Assembly (NCBI RefSeq): GCF_000331005.1 | Contig: NZ_AEJB01000361.1 | Span: 620,001 to 684,000, forward strand | Source: Streptomyces turgidiscabies Car8 | GTDB lineage: Bacteria > Actinomycetota > Actinomycetes > Streptomycetales > Streptomycetaceae | DNA length: 64,000 bases | Direction: 5' to 3' | Shown: one piece after another, positions 17,108-26,427 of the stretch | Layout: each line of letters opens with the position of its first letter | Position numbering within the stretch: the first letter of the stretch is position 1 | Notes under the pieces: generated by a model | The model's database searches: none | Seen by the model: only the letters and a program-made list of their open reading frames with translations | What the model was told of the DNA's origin: nothing | Program-made: the position numbers and the translations under genes

Positions 17108-19140
17108 CAGGCGGACTTCCGGATCTCCAGCAGGTCCGGCACCGGCGCCAGGTCCTCCAGCAGTTGCCCGACGACGCCGTTCAGGCGGGCCCGGGTAGCC
17201 CGGTCGAGACGCTCTACCGGGGTCCAACTGCCGCCGTGGTGCGCGGAGTCGAGCAGCTTCTGCAGCCGGGCGATGTCGGCGTCGACCGTGGTGAGCAGGT
17301 GCGCGGCGCGGGTGACCAGCAACGGACGCAGGACGGTGAGGAGTTCGCGGGTGCCGGTGAGGTTGGCGTCGGCGGTGGCGAGTTCGGTTCCGCTGCCCTG
17401 GTCGGCGTCGCCGGTCAGCTCGAACTGGAGGGTGTTCTCCAGGATCTCGTGGGCGCGCAGGGGCAGGTCGCCGGGGTCGAAGTCCTGGGCGGGGAAAGCG
17501 TTTCGCAACCCGGCGGCGTCCGCGGCGAGCTGCTTCGCGGGGGCCTTCAGCTCGCTCGCATGCTGCCCGTTCCACAGCCCGTACTCGATGCGGTGGAAGC
17601 CGGTGAAGTTCTTGTCGTGCACGCCGCCGGGCAGCCCGTCGGGTCTGCCGTTGATCTTCTGGTCGAAGTCCTCGAAGGTGCCGTAGGCGGCGCCGAGGGA
17701 GGCGTAGGTGCGGTGCGCGGCCAGCCAGTCCGTGCGCGCCTCGTCGAGGTGGCCGGCGTCGATGTCGTCGCTGAGCCGGCGGGTCTGGCCGACGAGGGCG
17801 GCCAGACCCTGGTTGACGTACGTCTTGTAGGACGTGAGGGGCGCGGCCAGGTCTTTCTCGGAGACGGGTACGACCGCTCGGGTGCCGCCAGCGCCGCCGG
17901 TGACCCGGACGGCCTGCGAGGTGACGGCCTTTCCGCCGGTGGGCACGCAGCGCCATGCGTACGATCCGCCGGCGACGGTGGCGACGAGGTCGCGGGTGGT
18001 GCCGGGAGCCAGGCCCTCGATCTCGCCGTAGACCGCGTTGGTCGCCGGGTCGACGAGGTAGACCTCGGAGGTCTTGTCGCCGGTGTTGTGCATCTGGAAG
18101 GTCTGCCGGCCCGCTCGGGGCGCTGTGAAGCCCTTGCCGCACTGCGTCTCCGAGACGGCCACCGTCTGGGCGGCGGCGGGCTTGGAGTCGCCGAAGGCGA
18201 CCACGAGTCCGGCGAGGACCGCGGGTACGGCGACCACCGCGACGGGCACCACCCAGGCGGGACGGTGCCAGGTCGACGCCCCCGCCTGGGCGGGCTGCCT
18301 GGGCTCCGGTGCAGCCGGTCTCGCCACCGGGGCACGGACGCCTTGCACGAACAGGCTCATCACCACGGCGAGATAGCCGACGTACGTCAGCACCTGAAGC
18401 CACGTCATCGTCGGCGTCAGGTTGAACACGCCCTGGACCAGGGTGCTGTACCAGGAGCCGGCGTCGACGCTGCCGCTCAGGTCGACGGCGTACGACGTCT
18501 TCCCGGGCAGTACTCCGCCCTCCTGCAGGTCACGCAGGCCGTAGCCGAGGACGCCGGCCGCGATGACGATGAGAACGGCGCCGGTGGCGGTGAAGAACCT
18601 CGTCAGGTTGATCTTCAGAACCCGGCGGTAGAGACCCCAGCACAGGCCCGCCGCGAGGACGAGGCCGATGCCCGCGCCGGTCAGCGGGCCGGTGGACTCG
18701 TCGGCCGCGCGGGCCGTGGTCCACAGGAACAGCGCGGTCTCCAGCCCCTCGCGGCCCACCGCCAGGAACGACGTGACGATCAGCATGCCCGCGCCCATCG
18801 TCAGCGCGTCGGTGACCTTGTCCCTGATCTCGCCAGAGAGGCTGCGCGCCGAGCGGCGCATCCAGAACACCATCGCGGTGACGAAGGCGACGGCCACCAC
18901 GCTGAGTGCGCCGCCGAACGCTTCCTGGGCGGTCGCCGAGAGCGAGGCTGCGGTGAAGGTGAGAACCGCGCCGAAGCTCATCGCCAGCGCGATTGCGGCC
19001 AGGACGCCTGTCCAGACCTGCGGCAGCCGAGACTGCGCGCCGGCCCGTACCAGGGTGGCGACCAGGATGGAGACGATGAGTCCGCCTTCGAGTCCCTCCC
19101 TCAGTCCGATCAGAAAACTCGGAAACGCGTCGTCCCACAT
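17107..19140 (-). CDS. efeU: EfeU-EfeO fusion: FTR1-like iron permease plus cupredoxin/M75 domain
   Basis: A 677-residue fusion. Residues 1-280 form a seven-span FTR1/EfeU permease with two REGLE iron motifs (R14-E18 and R130-E134). A further span near 318 leads to an external EfeO cupredoxin-like domain (about 330-420, [14 protein letters not shown]). An imelysin/M75 domain follows (about 430-670), with the HxxE motif in FHRIEYGLW. Together with EfeB it takes up ferrous/ferric iron at the cell membrane. In many bacteria EfeU and EfeO are separate proteins. A palindromic iron-box-like site lies 50 bp upstream, so repression by a DmdR/IdeR-type regulator is likely. Confidence 0.92.
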   Translation of the reverse strand: MWDDAFPSFLIGLREGLEGGLIVSILVATLVRAGAQSRLPQVWTGVLAAIALAMSFGAVLTFTAASLSATAQEAFGGALSVVAVAFVTAMVFWMRRSARSLSGEIRDKVTDALTMGAGMLIVTSFLAVGREGLETALFLWTTARAADESTGPLTGAGIGLVLAAGLCWGLYRRVLKINLTRFFTATGAVLIVIAAGVLGYGLRDLQEGGVLPGKTSYAVDLSGSVDAGSWYSTLVQGVFNLTPTMTWLQVLTYVGYLAVVMSLFVQGVRAPVARPAAPEPRQPAQAGASTWHRPAWVVPVAVVAVPAVLAGLVVAFGDSKPAAAQTVAVSETQCGKGFTAPRAGRQTFQMHNTGDKTSEVYLVDPATNAVYGEIEGLAPGTTRDLVATVAGGSYAWRCVPTGGKAVTSQAVRVTGGAGGTRAVVPVSEKDLAAPLTSYKTYVNQGLAALVGQTRRLSDDIDAGHLDEARTDWLAAHRTYASLGAAYGTFEDFDQKINGRPDGLPGGVHDKNFTGFHRIEYGLWNGQHASELKAPAKQLAADAAGLRNAFPAQDFDPGDLPLRAHEILENTLQFELTGDADQGSGTELATADANLTGTRELLTVLRPLLVTRAAHLLTTVDADIARLQKLLDSAHHGGSWTPVERLDRATRARLNGVVGQLLEDLAPVPDLLEIRKSA

Positions 19141-19189
19141 GTGCAGCGGCCCTTCCTGGCACGTCCCCGGCCCTGGACGGTGGCACGAC

Positions 19190-19211
19190 TTAGCGAAGGC
19201 ATGCCTTACTT
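19190..19211. promoter_or_regulatory. Candidate iron box (DmdR/IdeR type)
   Basis: The centre AAGGCATGCCTT (19196-19207) is a perfect 12-bp palindrome flanked by TTAGCG on one side and ACTT on the other. It resembles the TTAGG-rich palindromes recognised by DtxR-family regulators in actinobacteria, although the match is partial. It is placed 50 bp upstream of the EfeU-EfeO start, the expected promoter position. Confidence 0.5.
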
Positions 19212-19387
19212 CCGCCCACCATCATGACTACATGCGTGTCGTCGTTCGGTCATGCGGAGGTCATGGCGAAGCAAAGACCGCACGGTTCTCGATGTGCGTC
19301 GCGCCGTCCGAGTGCGGCACCGTCAGCTGGCCATCGACCCCCGCCCACGCCTGGGCCAGTCCCGCCTGGCCTGCGTCAAAGAAGCAG

Positions 19388-20323
19388 TCAGCGGGACTCT
19401 TCGCCCTGGGCGACCTCGACGTCGTGATGGAAGGCGATGGCGCCGGTCGTCGCGGCGGTGGCGGACAGGGCCGCGCAGGTGGCGAGGAGGAGGGCGACCC
19501 AGTACACCGACCGCCGAGTGCGTCGCGCGGGAGCGGCGAGGAGGGCCGCGACGCGCCGGGGAACCGGGCCGGTGGTCGCCGCGGGGGCGAAGACCGGGCG
19601 GGTGGTGCGCGCGGTCTGGCCTGCGAGGGCGGCGCGGGCGATGGCGCGGGCCAGCAGGCGGCGGTCACCCACGGCGGCGGCCGCGGCCTCGTCGGCGTCG
19701 CGTTCCGCGGCCAGCCGGATGGCGGTGCGGACGAGGCGCAGTGCGGGGTGGCAGTGGGCGGCGAGTTCGGCGGCGGCCAGGAAGTAGTGGTGACCGCCCC
19801 GGTTGTGGGCGCGCTCGTGGGCGAACAGGGCCTCGCGCTCGCCCGGGCCGAGGCTGCGCAGCATGGCGGTGGTGACGACGATGCGGTGCGGGCGCCCCGG
19901 CAGCGCGTACGCGTCCGGGTGCGGGGAGTCGACCACGCACAGGTCGCCCGCAGGAGGCCGTCGGTCGGCCTCGGCGCGGGCGGTGCGGAAGGCGCGCGTC
20001 TGGCGCAGGGCCGAGTGCGCGAGGGTCGAGGCACCGATGGTGAGCGCGCCGGTTGCGATGGCTGTCGCAGGGAGGATCAGGTAGCCCGACGGCGTGCGCA
20101 GGGGATGGACGAGTTCACCCAGCGCCGCGAACGCCGGCAGCTTGAGCAGTCCGGTCAGCACGAGGGAGCCCAGGGCAGCCACGCAGCCACCCGCCAGCAC
20201 CAGGGCGGTGGCGGTGAGCGCCCACAGCGCGGTGACGGGGGCCAGCCGGTCGAGGGCTCGCCGAGTGAGCAGCGGCATCGCGAAGGGCAGCAGCAGCGGA
20301 ATCAGCAGCAGGGCGGTCATCAA
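19388..20323 (-). CDS. M56-family membrane metallopeptidase (copy 2)
   Basis: A 311-residue membrane zinc protease, a clear paralogue of the one at 11756. Hydrophobic helices lie near the N-terminus, about 35-60, 85-105 and 275-295. The motif is LFAHERAHNRGGHH, with ERDADEAAAAA downstream as third-ligand region. There is no beta-lactam sensor domain. Its ATG overlaps the stop of the BlaI gene by 4 bp, so the repressor-protease pair is co-translated. Confidence 0.88.
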   Translation of the reverse strand: MMTALLLIPLLLPFAMPLLTRRALDRLAPVTALWALTATALVLAGGCVAALGSLVLTGLLKLPAFAALGELVHPLRTPSGYLILPATAIATGALTIGASTLAHSALRQTRAFRTARAEADRRPPAGDLCVVDSPHPDAYALPGRPHRIVVTTAMLRSLGPGEREALFAHERAHNRGGHHYFLAAAELAAHCHPALRLVRTAIRLAAERDADEAAAAAVGDRRLLARAIARAALAGQTARTTRPVFAPAATTGPVPRRVAALLAAPARRTRRSVYWVALLLATCAALSATAATTGAIAFHHDVEVAQGEESR

Positions 20324-20688
20324 TCGTCGGCCTCCAGCAGCTGGCGCAGAAGCTGTTCGTCGTCCGGATTAAGCTGGGCGACGAAGCGGGCCAGGACCGT
20401 CTCCCGGTCACTGTCGCGGTCGAGCTCGGTATGCATGCGTCGGGCGGTGAGCCCCTGGGCGTCCTGCACGGGGTAATAACCATAGCCACGCCCCTGCGGA
20501 CGGCGGTCGACGACACCCTTGTCGTACAGGCGGGACAGGATCGTCGTCACCGTCGTGCGGGCCAGGTCGGAAGCGAGTTCGGCCTGCACCTCACCCGGGG
20601 TCAGGGCCGTCTCGGCGGCCCACAGGGCGGCCATGACGGCCGCTTCCAGCTCGCCGGCCGGTCGGCGCTCGTCCTTCGCGTCGGTCAT
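20320..20688 (-). CDS. BlaI/MecI/CopY-family repressor (copy 2)
   Basis: A 122-residue winged-helix repressor (LEAAVMAALWAAETALTPGEV, then TTVTTILSRLYDKGVV), closely similar to copy 1, with C-terminal DDEQLLRQLLEA. ATG 20688 is preferred over an upstream in-frame start at 20703. It is divergent from the DedA-PAP2 operon, and two CTAC/GTAG palindromes lie between them. Repression of both directions, relieved by the adjacent M56 protease, is the expected logic. Confidence 0.9.
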   Translation of the reverse strand: MTDAKDERRPAGELEAAVMAALWAAETALTPGEVQAELASDLARTTVTTILSRLYDKGVVDRRPQGRGYGYYPVQDAQGLTARRMHTELDRDSDRETVLARFVAQLNPDDEQLLRQLLEADD

Positions 20689-20712
20689 GGGAACGATCCT
20701 CACCCCATCGTC

Positions 20713-20747
20713 GTCTACAGTTCAGTAGACCGTCTACAGAATTGTAG
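20713..20747. promoter_or_regulatory. Two BlaI-type operators
   Basis: GTCTACAGTTCAGTAGAC (20713-20730) has perfect GTCTAC/GTAGAC arms, and CTACAGAATTGTAG (20734-20747) has CTACA/TGTAG arms. They lie 25-59 bp upstream of the BlaI start and about 60 bp upstream of the DedA start. They share half-sites with the operators at 13.2 kb and 41.9 kb. Confidence 0.75.
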
Positions 20748-20805
20748 TCACTCGGGTGGCGCTTTCGCGTGCCCCCGCACATCCAGTATGAGAGGGCCTG
20801 CGTTC

Positions 20806-21474
20806 ATGATCGCACCCTTGTTCGCATCCTCACAGCTCGCGGTGAACGTCCTGAGCGCGCAGTCTCTGCTGGCCGCCTTCGGTGTGCTGGGGGTCGGCGT
20901 GGTGATGTTCGCGGAAACCGGGCTGCTGGTCGGCTTCTTCCTGCCCGGCGACTCCCTGCTGTTCACCGCAGGTCTGCTGTGCACGGGGAGCGGCCAGCAC
21001 GGCGTGAAACTGTCGCTCGCGCCGCTGCTGGTGGCCGCGGCTGTGGGTGCCCTTGCCGGTGCGCAGTGCGGCTATCTGCTCGGCCAGAAGGCCGGCGGGG
21101 CCCTCCTTGCGCGCAGCCGCTCGGCCCGCCTACACGAAGGGGCCCGGCGGGCCGAGGAGCTGTTGGAGCGGTACGGGCATGCGAAGGCCATCGTGCTGGC
21201 CCGGTTCGTACCGGTGGTCCGCACGGTGCTCAATCCGATGGCGGGCGCGCTGGGCGTACCGGCGCGGACCTTCACCGTGTGGCAGGTCGCCGGCGGACTC
21301 GTGTGGAGTCTCGGGCTGACGCTGGGCGGATACGCGCTCGGCTCCTCCGTCCCGAACGTGGATCGCTACCTGCTGCCCATGGTCGCCGTGATCGTGGTCG
21401 TGTCGTTGATTCCGGTTGCCGCCGAGCTGTACCGCTCCCGCCGGGCGGCCAAGGCGAAGGAGGTACGTGGATGA
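20806..21474 (+). CDS. DedA-family membrane protein
   Basis: A 222-residue protein with the DedA/SNARE-associated signature: FAETGLLVGFFLPGDSLLF near residue 35 and RFVPVVRTVLNPMAGALG near 140, separated by membrane helices. DedA proteins flip phospholipids or undecaprenyl phosphate and affect envelope-stress resistance. ATG 20806 has a purine-rich AGAGGG upstream; ATG 20788 is possible. It is the first gene of a five-gene overlapping operon with two PAP2 phosphatases and a two-component system, fitting lipid-carrier recycling under BlaI control. Confidence 0.88.
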   Translation: MIAPLFASSQLAVNVLSAQSLLAAFGVLGVGVVMFAETGLLVGFFLPGDSLLFTAGLLCTGSGQHGVKLSLAPLLVAAAVGALAGAQCGYLLGQKAGGALLARSRSARLHEGARRAEELLERYGHAKAIVLARFVPVVRTVLNPMAGALGVPARTFTVWQVAGGLVWSLGLTLGGYALGSSVPNVDRYLLPMVAVIVVVSLIPVAAELYRSRRAAKAKEVRG

Positions 21475-22076
21475 TCCTCGCCTTCGAAGGTTCCTCGATC
21501 GACGGCTCCGCCTACACCGACGTGGTGGAGCTCGCTCACCGCTCGCCCGGCTGGCTGGACGACGTCGTGGCGGCCTGGTCGACGTACGGGCTGGCGGTGT
21601 TCGCCGCGCTGATGGCCGTGGCCTGGTGGCGGGCGCGGCGGGTGAGCCCGGCTGCCGCGGTGACCGCGCTGGCCGTTCCGGTGATCGTCGTCGCCGCATA
21701 CGGGGTGAACGACGTGCTGAAGCTGCTGGTACGCGAGGACCGGCCCTGTCAGAGCCTGCACGTGATCACGCTGGAGGCGTGCCCTGCGCCGGGCGACTGG
21801 TCCTTCCCCAGCAATCACACGGCCATCGCCGCCGCGGCCGCCATGGCCCTGCTCTTCGTCTCCCGTCGGCTCGGCGCCGTCGCGGCCGTGGCGGCCTGCG
21901 CCATGGCGGCCTCCCGGGTCTGGGTCGGCGCGCACTATCCGCACGACGTCGCCGCAGGAGTGATCGTCGGCGCCCTCCTCGCGGCGCTCGCGATGGTCAC
22001 GCTGCGCCGCCGACCCGATTCGCTGGTCCGGTGGATCACCGGCACGCGGCTCCGCCCGCTGGTGCTGGCGTCATGA
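21471..22076 (+). CDS. PAP2-family lipid phosphatase (copy 1)
   Basis: A 201-residue membrane phosphatase with about five spans. All three PAP2 motifs are visible: KLLVREDRP, FPSNHTA and SRVWVGAHYPHD, so the active site is complete. Likely substrates are undecaprenyl pyrophosphate or phosphatidic acid, dephosphorylated at the outer face of the membrane. Its ATG overlaps the DedA stop by 4 bp, with GGAGG before it. Confidence 0.9.
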   Translation: MILAFEGSSIDGSAYTDVVELAHRSPGWLDDVVAAWSTYGLAVFAALMAVAWWRARRVSPAAAVTALAVPVIVVAAYGVNDVLKLLVREDRPCQSLHVITLEACPAPGDWSFPSNHTAIAAAAAMALLFVSRRLGAVAAVAACAMAASRVWVGAHYPHDVAAGVIVGALLAALAMVTLRRRPDSLVRWITGTRLRPLVLAS

Positions 22077-22801
22077 AGCGCAGCGATCTCGGCGAGCTGG
22101 CCGGCAGCGTCGGCCTGGGGGCGTGGACGGCGTTCGGCGTACTGACCATGATCGTGATCGGCGACGGGCAGCCGCTGTACGGGGATGAGGACCTGCTGTC
22201 CTGGTCCGTCACTCACCGCCCGGACATGGCGGTGGCGCTGGCCCGCGGTCTGACCGCCACCGGGACCGGCGTCATCCCGTACGTCCTCGCCGTACTGGCG
22301 GGGATCATCGCCGGACGCACCCTGCGCCGCCGGGCCCTCGCCGCCGCGCTCTGTCTCGGCTGCCTCGGGGCGGGGCAGGCGGCGCGGTACGGCGTGATGG
22401 CGCTCGTCGCCCGGCCCCGGCCCGCCCACGCGGACTGGGCCACGCACGCTTCGGGGTGGGCGTTTCCCTCCGGCCACACCACGACGGCCGCGCTCACCGC
22501 GGGACTCCTTGTCATCTCCGTGTTCGTGCGCGCCCCGCGCGGCAGGACCCTGCTCGCCCTCGTCTTCGGCTGCTGGGGCGCGCTGGTCGGACTGACCCGC
22601 GTCTACCTCGGGGTGCACTGGTTCACCGATGTCGTCGGCGGCTGGCTGTTCGCCCTCGGCTGGCTGGGGCTGTGCCTGTGCGCCGCTACCTGGTGGCTGC
22701 CCGAAGAGTTCATCACAGGAACGACGGACACAGACCCAGAGCCGACGGAGGACCATGCGCCACAAGATCCTGGTCGTCGAGGACGATCACGCCCTGCGTG
22801 A
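22073..22801 (+). CDS. PAP2-family lipid phosphatase (copy 2)
   Basis: A 242-residue membrane phosphatase. Motifs are ALVARPRPAHA (motif 1), FPSGHTTTAA (motif 2) and TRVYLGVHWFTDV (motif 3), with six hydrophobic segments. It is only distantly similar to the preceding paralogue and so may act on a different lipid. It starts in a 4-bp overlap with that gene, and its 3' end overlaps the response-regulator gene by 47 bp, an unusually long overlap that suggests strong coupling. Confidence 0.9.
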   Translation: MKRSDLGELAGSVGLGAWTAFGVLTMIVIGDGQPLYGDEDLLSWSVTHRPDMAVALARGLTATGTGVIPYVLAVLAGIIAGRTLRRRALAAALCLGCLGAGQAARYGVMALVARPRPAHADWATHASGWAFPSGHTTTAALTAGLLVISVFVRAPRGRTLLALVFGCWGALVGLTRVYLGVHWFTDVVGGWLFALGWLGLCLCAATWWLPEEFITGTTDTDPEPTEDHAPQDPGRRGRSRPA

Positions 22802-23417
22802 CATCCTGCTGCGCGGCCTGCGCGACGAGGACTTCGACCCCCTGCCGGCCCCGGACGGGGCATCCGCCCTGAGGCTGGCCACCGGTGACATCGCCGCCGC
22901 CGTCCTGGACATCGGGCTGCCCGACGCGGACGGCCGGGACGTGTGCCAGGCGATGCGCGCGAACGGATTCCTCTCCCCGGTCATCTTCCTGACCGCCCAC
23001 CACCGGCTCACCGACCGGCTGTCCGGGTTCTCCGCCGGGGGCGACGACTATCTGTCCAAACCGTTCCACCTCGCCGAACTCGCTGCCAGACTGCGCGCGG
23101 CCGTCAAACGCGCCGCACCCCTCCCGGTGGCCACGGCCGGTGATCTGGTCCTGGACGCCGTCCGGCACAGCGCCGGCGTGCGCGGCACCCATGTCGACCT
23201 CACACCGACGGAATTCCGCCTCCTGGCGGCGCTCATGGCGGCATCCGGGGGAATCGTGCGCCGATGCGAACTGGTCAGAGCGGGGTGGCCCGAGGGAGCC
23301 CAGGTCAGCGACAACACCCTTGACCAGTACCTGACCCGGCTGCGCCGCAAGCTGCGTACCGCGGGCAGCGATCTGACGATTACCACCGCCCGCGGGATCG
23401 GCCACCGCCTGTCATGA
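22755..23417 (+). CDS. OmpR-family response regulator
   Basis: A 220-residue regulator. The receiver has EDD near residue 10, phospho-acceptor Asp in AAVLDIGLPDADG and Lys in YLSKPFH. The winged-helix DNA-binding domain has LTPTEFRLLAALM and SDNTLDQYLTRLRRKL. ATG 22755 follows ACGGAGG inside the end of the PAP2 gene. It overlaps the kinase gene by 4 bp. It resembles the regulator at 27687, sharing LDxGLPDADGRDVC, so the two systems may be old duplicates. Confidence 0.93.
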   Translation: MRHKILVVEDDHALRDILLRGLRDEDFDPLPAPDGASALRLATGDIAAAVLDIGLPDADGRDVCQAMRANGFLSPVIFLTAHHRLTDRLSGFSAGGDDYLSKPFHLAELAARLRAAVKRAAPLPVATAGDLVLDAVRHSAGVRGTHVDLTPTEFRLLAALMAASGGIVRRCELVRAGWPEGAQVSDNTLDQYLTRLRRKLRTAGSDLTITTARGIGHRLS

Positions 23418-24769
23418 ACTCCGTGTACTCCCGGCTGGCACCACGCACCCTGCGCGGCCGCCTCTCCCTGGTGGCCCTCACCACCGCCACCCTGCTGATG
23501 GTGATCCTCACCGTCGCCTTCAACACCGTCATCCGCCACCGCCTCCAGCACCAGGCCGACGACGAACTGCACACCCGGGCCGCCGCCGTCGCCACCACCA
23601 TCGACACCAGCGGCCCCACGGCACGCGTCCTGGAAACCTCCAACGACCAGCTTCTCGACGCGAACGTGTGGATCTACACAGGCACTCGGCTGCTCGAACA
23701 GCCGCCGTCCACCACCGCTCTCGCTCACGCCGCCGACAGCCTCGCGCGGCAGGGTGGGACACACTGCCTGACCGCCGAGGAACCAGACCCCGCCCGGCTG
23801 TGCAGCCGGCCCGTATCCGGTGGTGGCCGGAGCACGGCGATGATCGTCACCACGCTGGACCTCACCCCCTACCGCAACTCGGCAGCCACCCTGCTGTGGG
23901 CATCGCTGTGCCTCGACGCGGTGATGCTCGCCTGTACCTACCTGCTGACACGCCTCGCCGTCGGACGCGCGCTGCGTCCCGTGGCCACCATGACCGACCA
24001 GGCCACCCAGCGGAGCGCCGACGCCTCAGAGGAACGCTTCGGCGACGTGCGACGCCCGACCGAACTCACCCGCCTCGGCGCCTCGTTGGACGCGCTGCTG
24101 GACCGCATCCGCGCCGTCCTGCGCCATGAGCAGCAGCTGACCGGCGAGCTGTCGCACGAACTCCGCACCCCGCTCAGCCGGATCATCGCCGAACTCGACT
24201 GGTGGCAGGCCCGTCCGCGCTCTGCCGCCGAAACCGCAGCCACCCACGACGTGATCGCCGACGCCGCCCGGTCCATGCGCAGCATCTGCGACACCCTCCT
24301 CGACGACGCCCGCGAGGGCACAACCACCGCCCCTGGCACGGCCGAGATCCTCCCGGCACTGCACCGGCTCGCCGCACGTCTGCAGGCCCCGGCTCAGGTG
24401 ACCATCGACGTGCGCGGCGACGGCGTCCCGCTTCAGGCCGGCGTCCAGACGGCCCTCCTCGAACGCATCGTCAGCCCGCTGCTCGCCAACGCCGTCCGGT
24501 ACGCCACCTCGCACGTCACCGTCACCGTGAGCCGCGAGCTCGCCGGTGTACGCATCGACGTCGGAGACGACGGTCCCGGGGTACCCGAGTCGTTCGCGGC
24601 GCACCTCTTCCAGCCCGGTCGGCGGGCCGACCCTGACGACGGACACGGCGGAGCGGGCCTCGGGCTGCCGCTCGCGCGACGCCTGGCCCGCTCCGTCGGC
24701 GGTGACGTGACGTGCGACCCCGGTCACAAGCCCGGGGCGCGGTTCACCGTCAGACTGCCCGCTGGGTGA
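23414..24769 (+). CDS. Sensor histidine kinase (HisKA, OmpR partner)
   Basis: A 451-residue membrane kinase. TM1 lies at about 15-38, an extracytoplasmic sensor at about 39-155, TM2 at about 157-180, then HAMP. HisKA has the phospho-His in GELSHELRTPLSRI; HATPase has LLANAVRYA, DVGDDGPGVP and GAGLGLPLARRL. It is the last gene of the BlaI-flanked DedA-PAP2-PAP2-RR-HK operon, so the operon may respond to both BlaI and its own two-component signal. Confidence 0.93.
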   Translation: MNSVYSRLAPRTLRGRLSLVALTTATLLMVILTVAFNTVIRHRLQHQADDELHTRAAAVATTIDTSGPTARVLETSNDQLLDANVWIYTGTRLLEQPPSTTALAHAADSLARQGGTHCLTAEEPDPARLCSRPVSGGGRSTAMIVTTLDLTPYRNSAATLLWASLCLDAVMLACTYLLTRLAVGRALRPVATMTDQATQRSADASEERFGDVRRPTELTRLGASLDALLDRIRAVLRHEQQLTGELSHELRTPLSRIIAELDWWQARPRSAAETAATHDVIADAARSMRSICDTLLDDAREGTTTAPGTAEILPALHRLAARLQAPAQVTIDVRGDGVPLQAGVQTALLERIVSPLLANAVRYATSHVTVTVSRELAGVRIDVGDDGPGVPESFAAHLFQPGRRADPDDGHGGAGLGLPLARRLARSVGGDVTCDPGHKPGARFTVRLPAG

Positions 24770-25116
24770 CTTCTCGAGGTCGGCGTGGGTGAGCCAAGCG
24801 CAGTCGAACCCGTCGAAGACCTCACCGTGCCGAACGCCGGCCTCGGCCGTGCGGTTGAGGGTTCCGACGTTGTACGCCACGGCGCTCTTCGCGAGCGTTG
24901 CCGCCTCCGCCCAGGCCCGGGACGGGGACGCGGGAGCCGCTGCGGTGGACGACGTAGGCGAGCTGGTGATCGGCGAGGAGCCAGTTGGCAAGGTTCTTCG
25001 CGGCCTGGGCCCTGTCCACAGTTCGCCGGCGTCTGTCGAGGCGGCACGGTTCTCCGCGTAGCCCGGCCACACTCAACCCGCTGACCGGACGAGGTGGCCG
25101 GGCGCCGGATGGTCTG
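24770..25116. other. Region with possible frameshifted minus-strand remnant
   Basis: No intact gene. On the minus strand one frame reads AAKNLANWLLADHQLAYVVH and a second, downstream frame reads AVAYNVGTLNRTAEAGVRHG followed by EVFDGFDCAW. Together they look like one protein broken by a frameshift. I do not recognise the family with confidence. Confidence 0.3.
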
Positions 25117-26388
25117 TCAGCCCATGTCCGTCAGGAGGGCGCTCAGTTCCTTCGCCTGCTGCGGAGGCGGCATCGGCGGGTTCGAGTGGTCGATGCCGAA
25201 GGTCCCCAGCACCTTGTCCATCTGGGCGTCGATGGAGGTCCAGCCGGTGTCGTCCAGCGGCTGGAGCGAGTCCTGGTCGGCATCCCACAGGTCACGCAGC
25301 GACTGGGCGGCCGTGTGCGCGCCCTTCGCGTCCCCCGAGCGTGCGTCCTTGAGCGAGGTGGAGGCGAGAGCCTTGAGCGCGGCGACCTTGGCGGGCGGGA
25401 ACTTCTTCACCGCCTGGCCGGGAGCCATCTGGACGGCGGAGGTGTTGTCGGCCTCCGGCGCCGGGCCGGTGTGCGGCTGGCCGTGGGCCCAGATCAACAG
25501 GCCCGTGGTGGCGACGGCGAGCAGTCCGAAGCCGGCCAGACCGACCCGCTCCTTTCGCAGGTCGCCGGTGGTGTGGGTGGCGTGGGCGGCCTCGTAGGTC
25601 TCGGTCACGTCCGAGCGCGTCACCGTCAGGTAGACCACGGTCGCCAGGATCAGGCCGAGGAAGATCAGACTGGTGGAGAAGGTGCCCAGCGCGAGGCCGG
25701 TCGGCTCGCCCGGCTGAGCGACCTTCGGGGAGGCGAGCCAGTCGCCGATGTTCGCGCCCAGCGGGCGGGTAAGGATGTAGGCGAGCCAGAAGGACAGCAC
25801 CGGGTTCGCGCCGAACTTCCACAGCGCCGTGATCGCCGCGATGAGGCCGAGCGGCAGCAGGACCGAGGCGCCCGGGCTCCAGCCGGTGAGCTCGAGGGTC
25901 CAGTCGCCGGTCGCGGTGCCGAGCGCGAAGGTGACGAGAACGGCGAGCCAGTAGAACGACTCGCGCGGAAGCGTGGTGACCGAGTGGATCGACAGCGTGC
26001 GCTCGCGCAGCCACCACACGCCGAAGACCACCGCGAGCAGCACCGAGAACACCGCCGAGCTGATCCACAGCGGCACGTTGAGCTGGTCGGTCAGGATGTC
26101 GGTGTACAGGGTGCCCGTGACGCTGACGACGACCACGGTCAGCCAGTACGGGAACGGCACGTACCGCTTCAGCCGCAGCTGGACCGCCAGGACCACGACG
26201 AACACCGCGGTGAAGATCCAGGCCGTGTTCACCAGGCCGACGCCCAGCTTCATGTTGATCCAGTCGGCGAAGCTCTCACCCACGGTGGTGCACAGGATCT
26301 TGATCACCCAGAACCAGATGGTGACCTCGGGGACCTTGTTGAGCATGAGGGGCCCGCTGCGCGTACGGGCTTCCGCTGTCGTTGTCAT
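25117..26388 (-). CDS. COG4705-type polytopic membrane protein (copy 2, extended)
   Basis: A 423-residue protein. Residues 1-250 match the COG4705 family (KVPEVTIWFWVIKILCTTVG, ERTLSIHSV, RESFYW, TGDWTLE, RPLGANIGDW), with about eight spans. A C-terminal extension of about 150 residues includes one more span near 285-300 and a helical external tail (about 320-423). Copy 1 lacks this tail. The function is unknown; the tail could sense or bind a ligand. ATG 26388 fits the family N-terminus. It lies 39 bp downstream of the histidine-kinase gene on the same strand and is probably in the same operon. Confidence 0.8.
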   Translation of the reverse strand: MTTTAEARTRSGPLMLNKVPEVTIWFWVIKILCTTVGESFADWINMKLGVGLVNTAWIFTAVFVVVLAVQLRLKRYVPFPYWLTVVVVSVTGTLYTDILTDQLNVPLWISSAVFSVLLAVVFGVWWLRERTLSIHSVTTLPRESFYWLAVLVTFALGTATGDWTLELTGWSPGASVLLPLGLIAAITALWKFGANPVLSFWLAYILTRPLGANIGDWLASPKVAQPGEPTGLALGTFSTSLIFLGLILATVVYLTVTRSDVTETYEAAHATHTTGDLRKERVGLAGFGLLAVATTGLLIWAHGQPHTGPAPEADNTSAVQMAPGQAVKKFPPAKVAALKALASTSLKDARSGDAKGAHTAAQSLRDLWDADQDSLQPLDDTGWTSIDAQMDKVLGTFGIDHSNPPMPPPQQAKELSALLTDMG

Positions 26389-26427
26389 GCAGGGAGGTCT
26401 ACCGGGGGGAACCTGCAAGCAACCTGA

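Noticed and set aside
17089..19227. Plus-strand open frame of 712 codons
   Set aside because: Antisense to the EfeU-EfeO fusion, which has clear REGLE and HxxE motifs; the plus-strand product shows only Gly/Val/Arg-rich low complexity.
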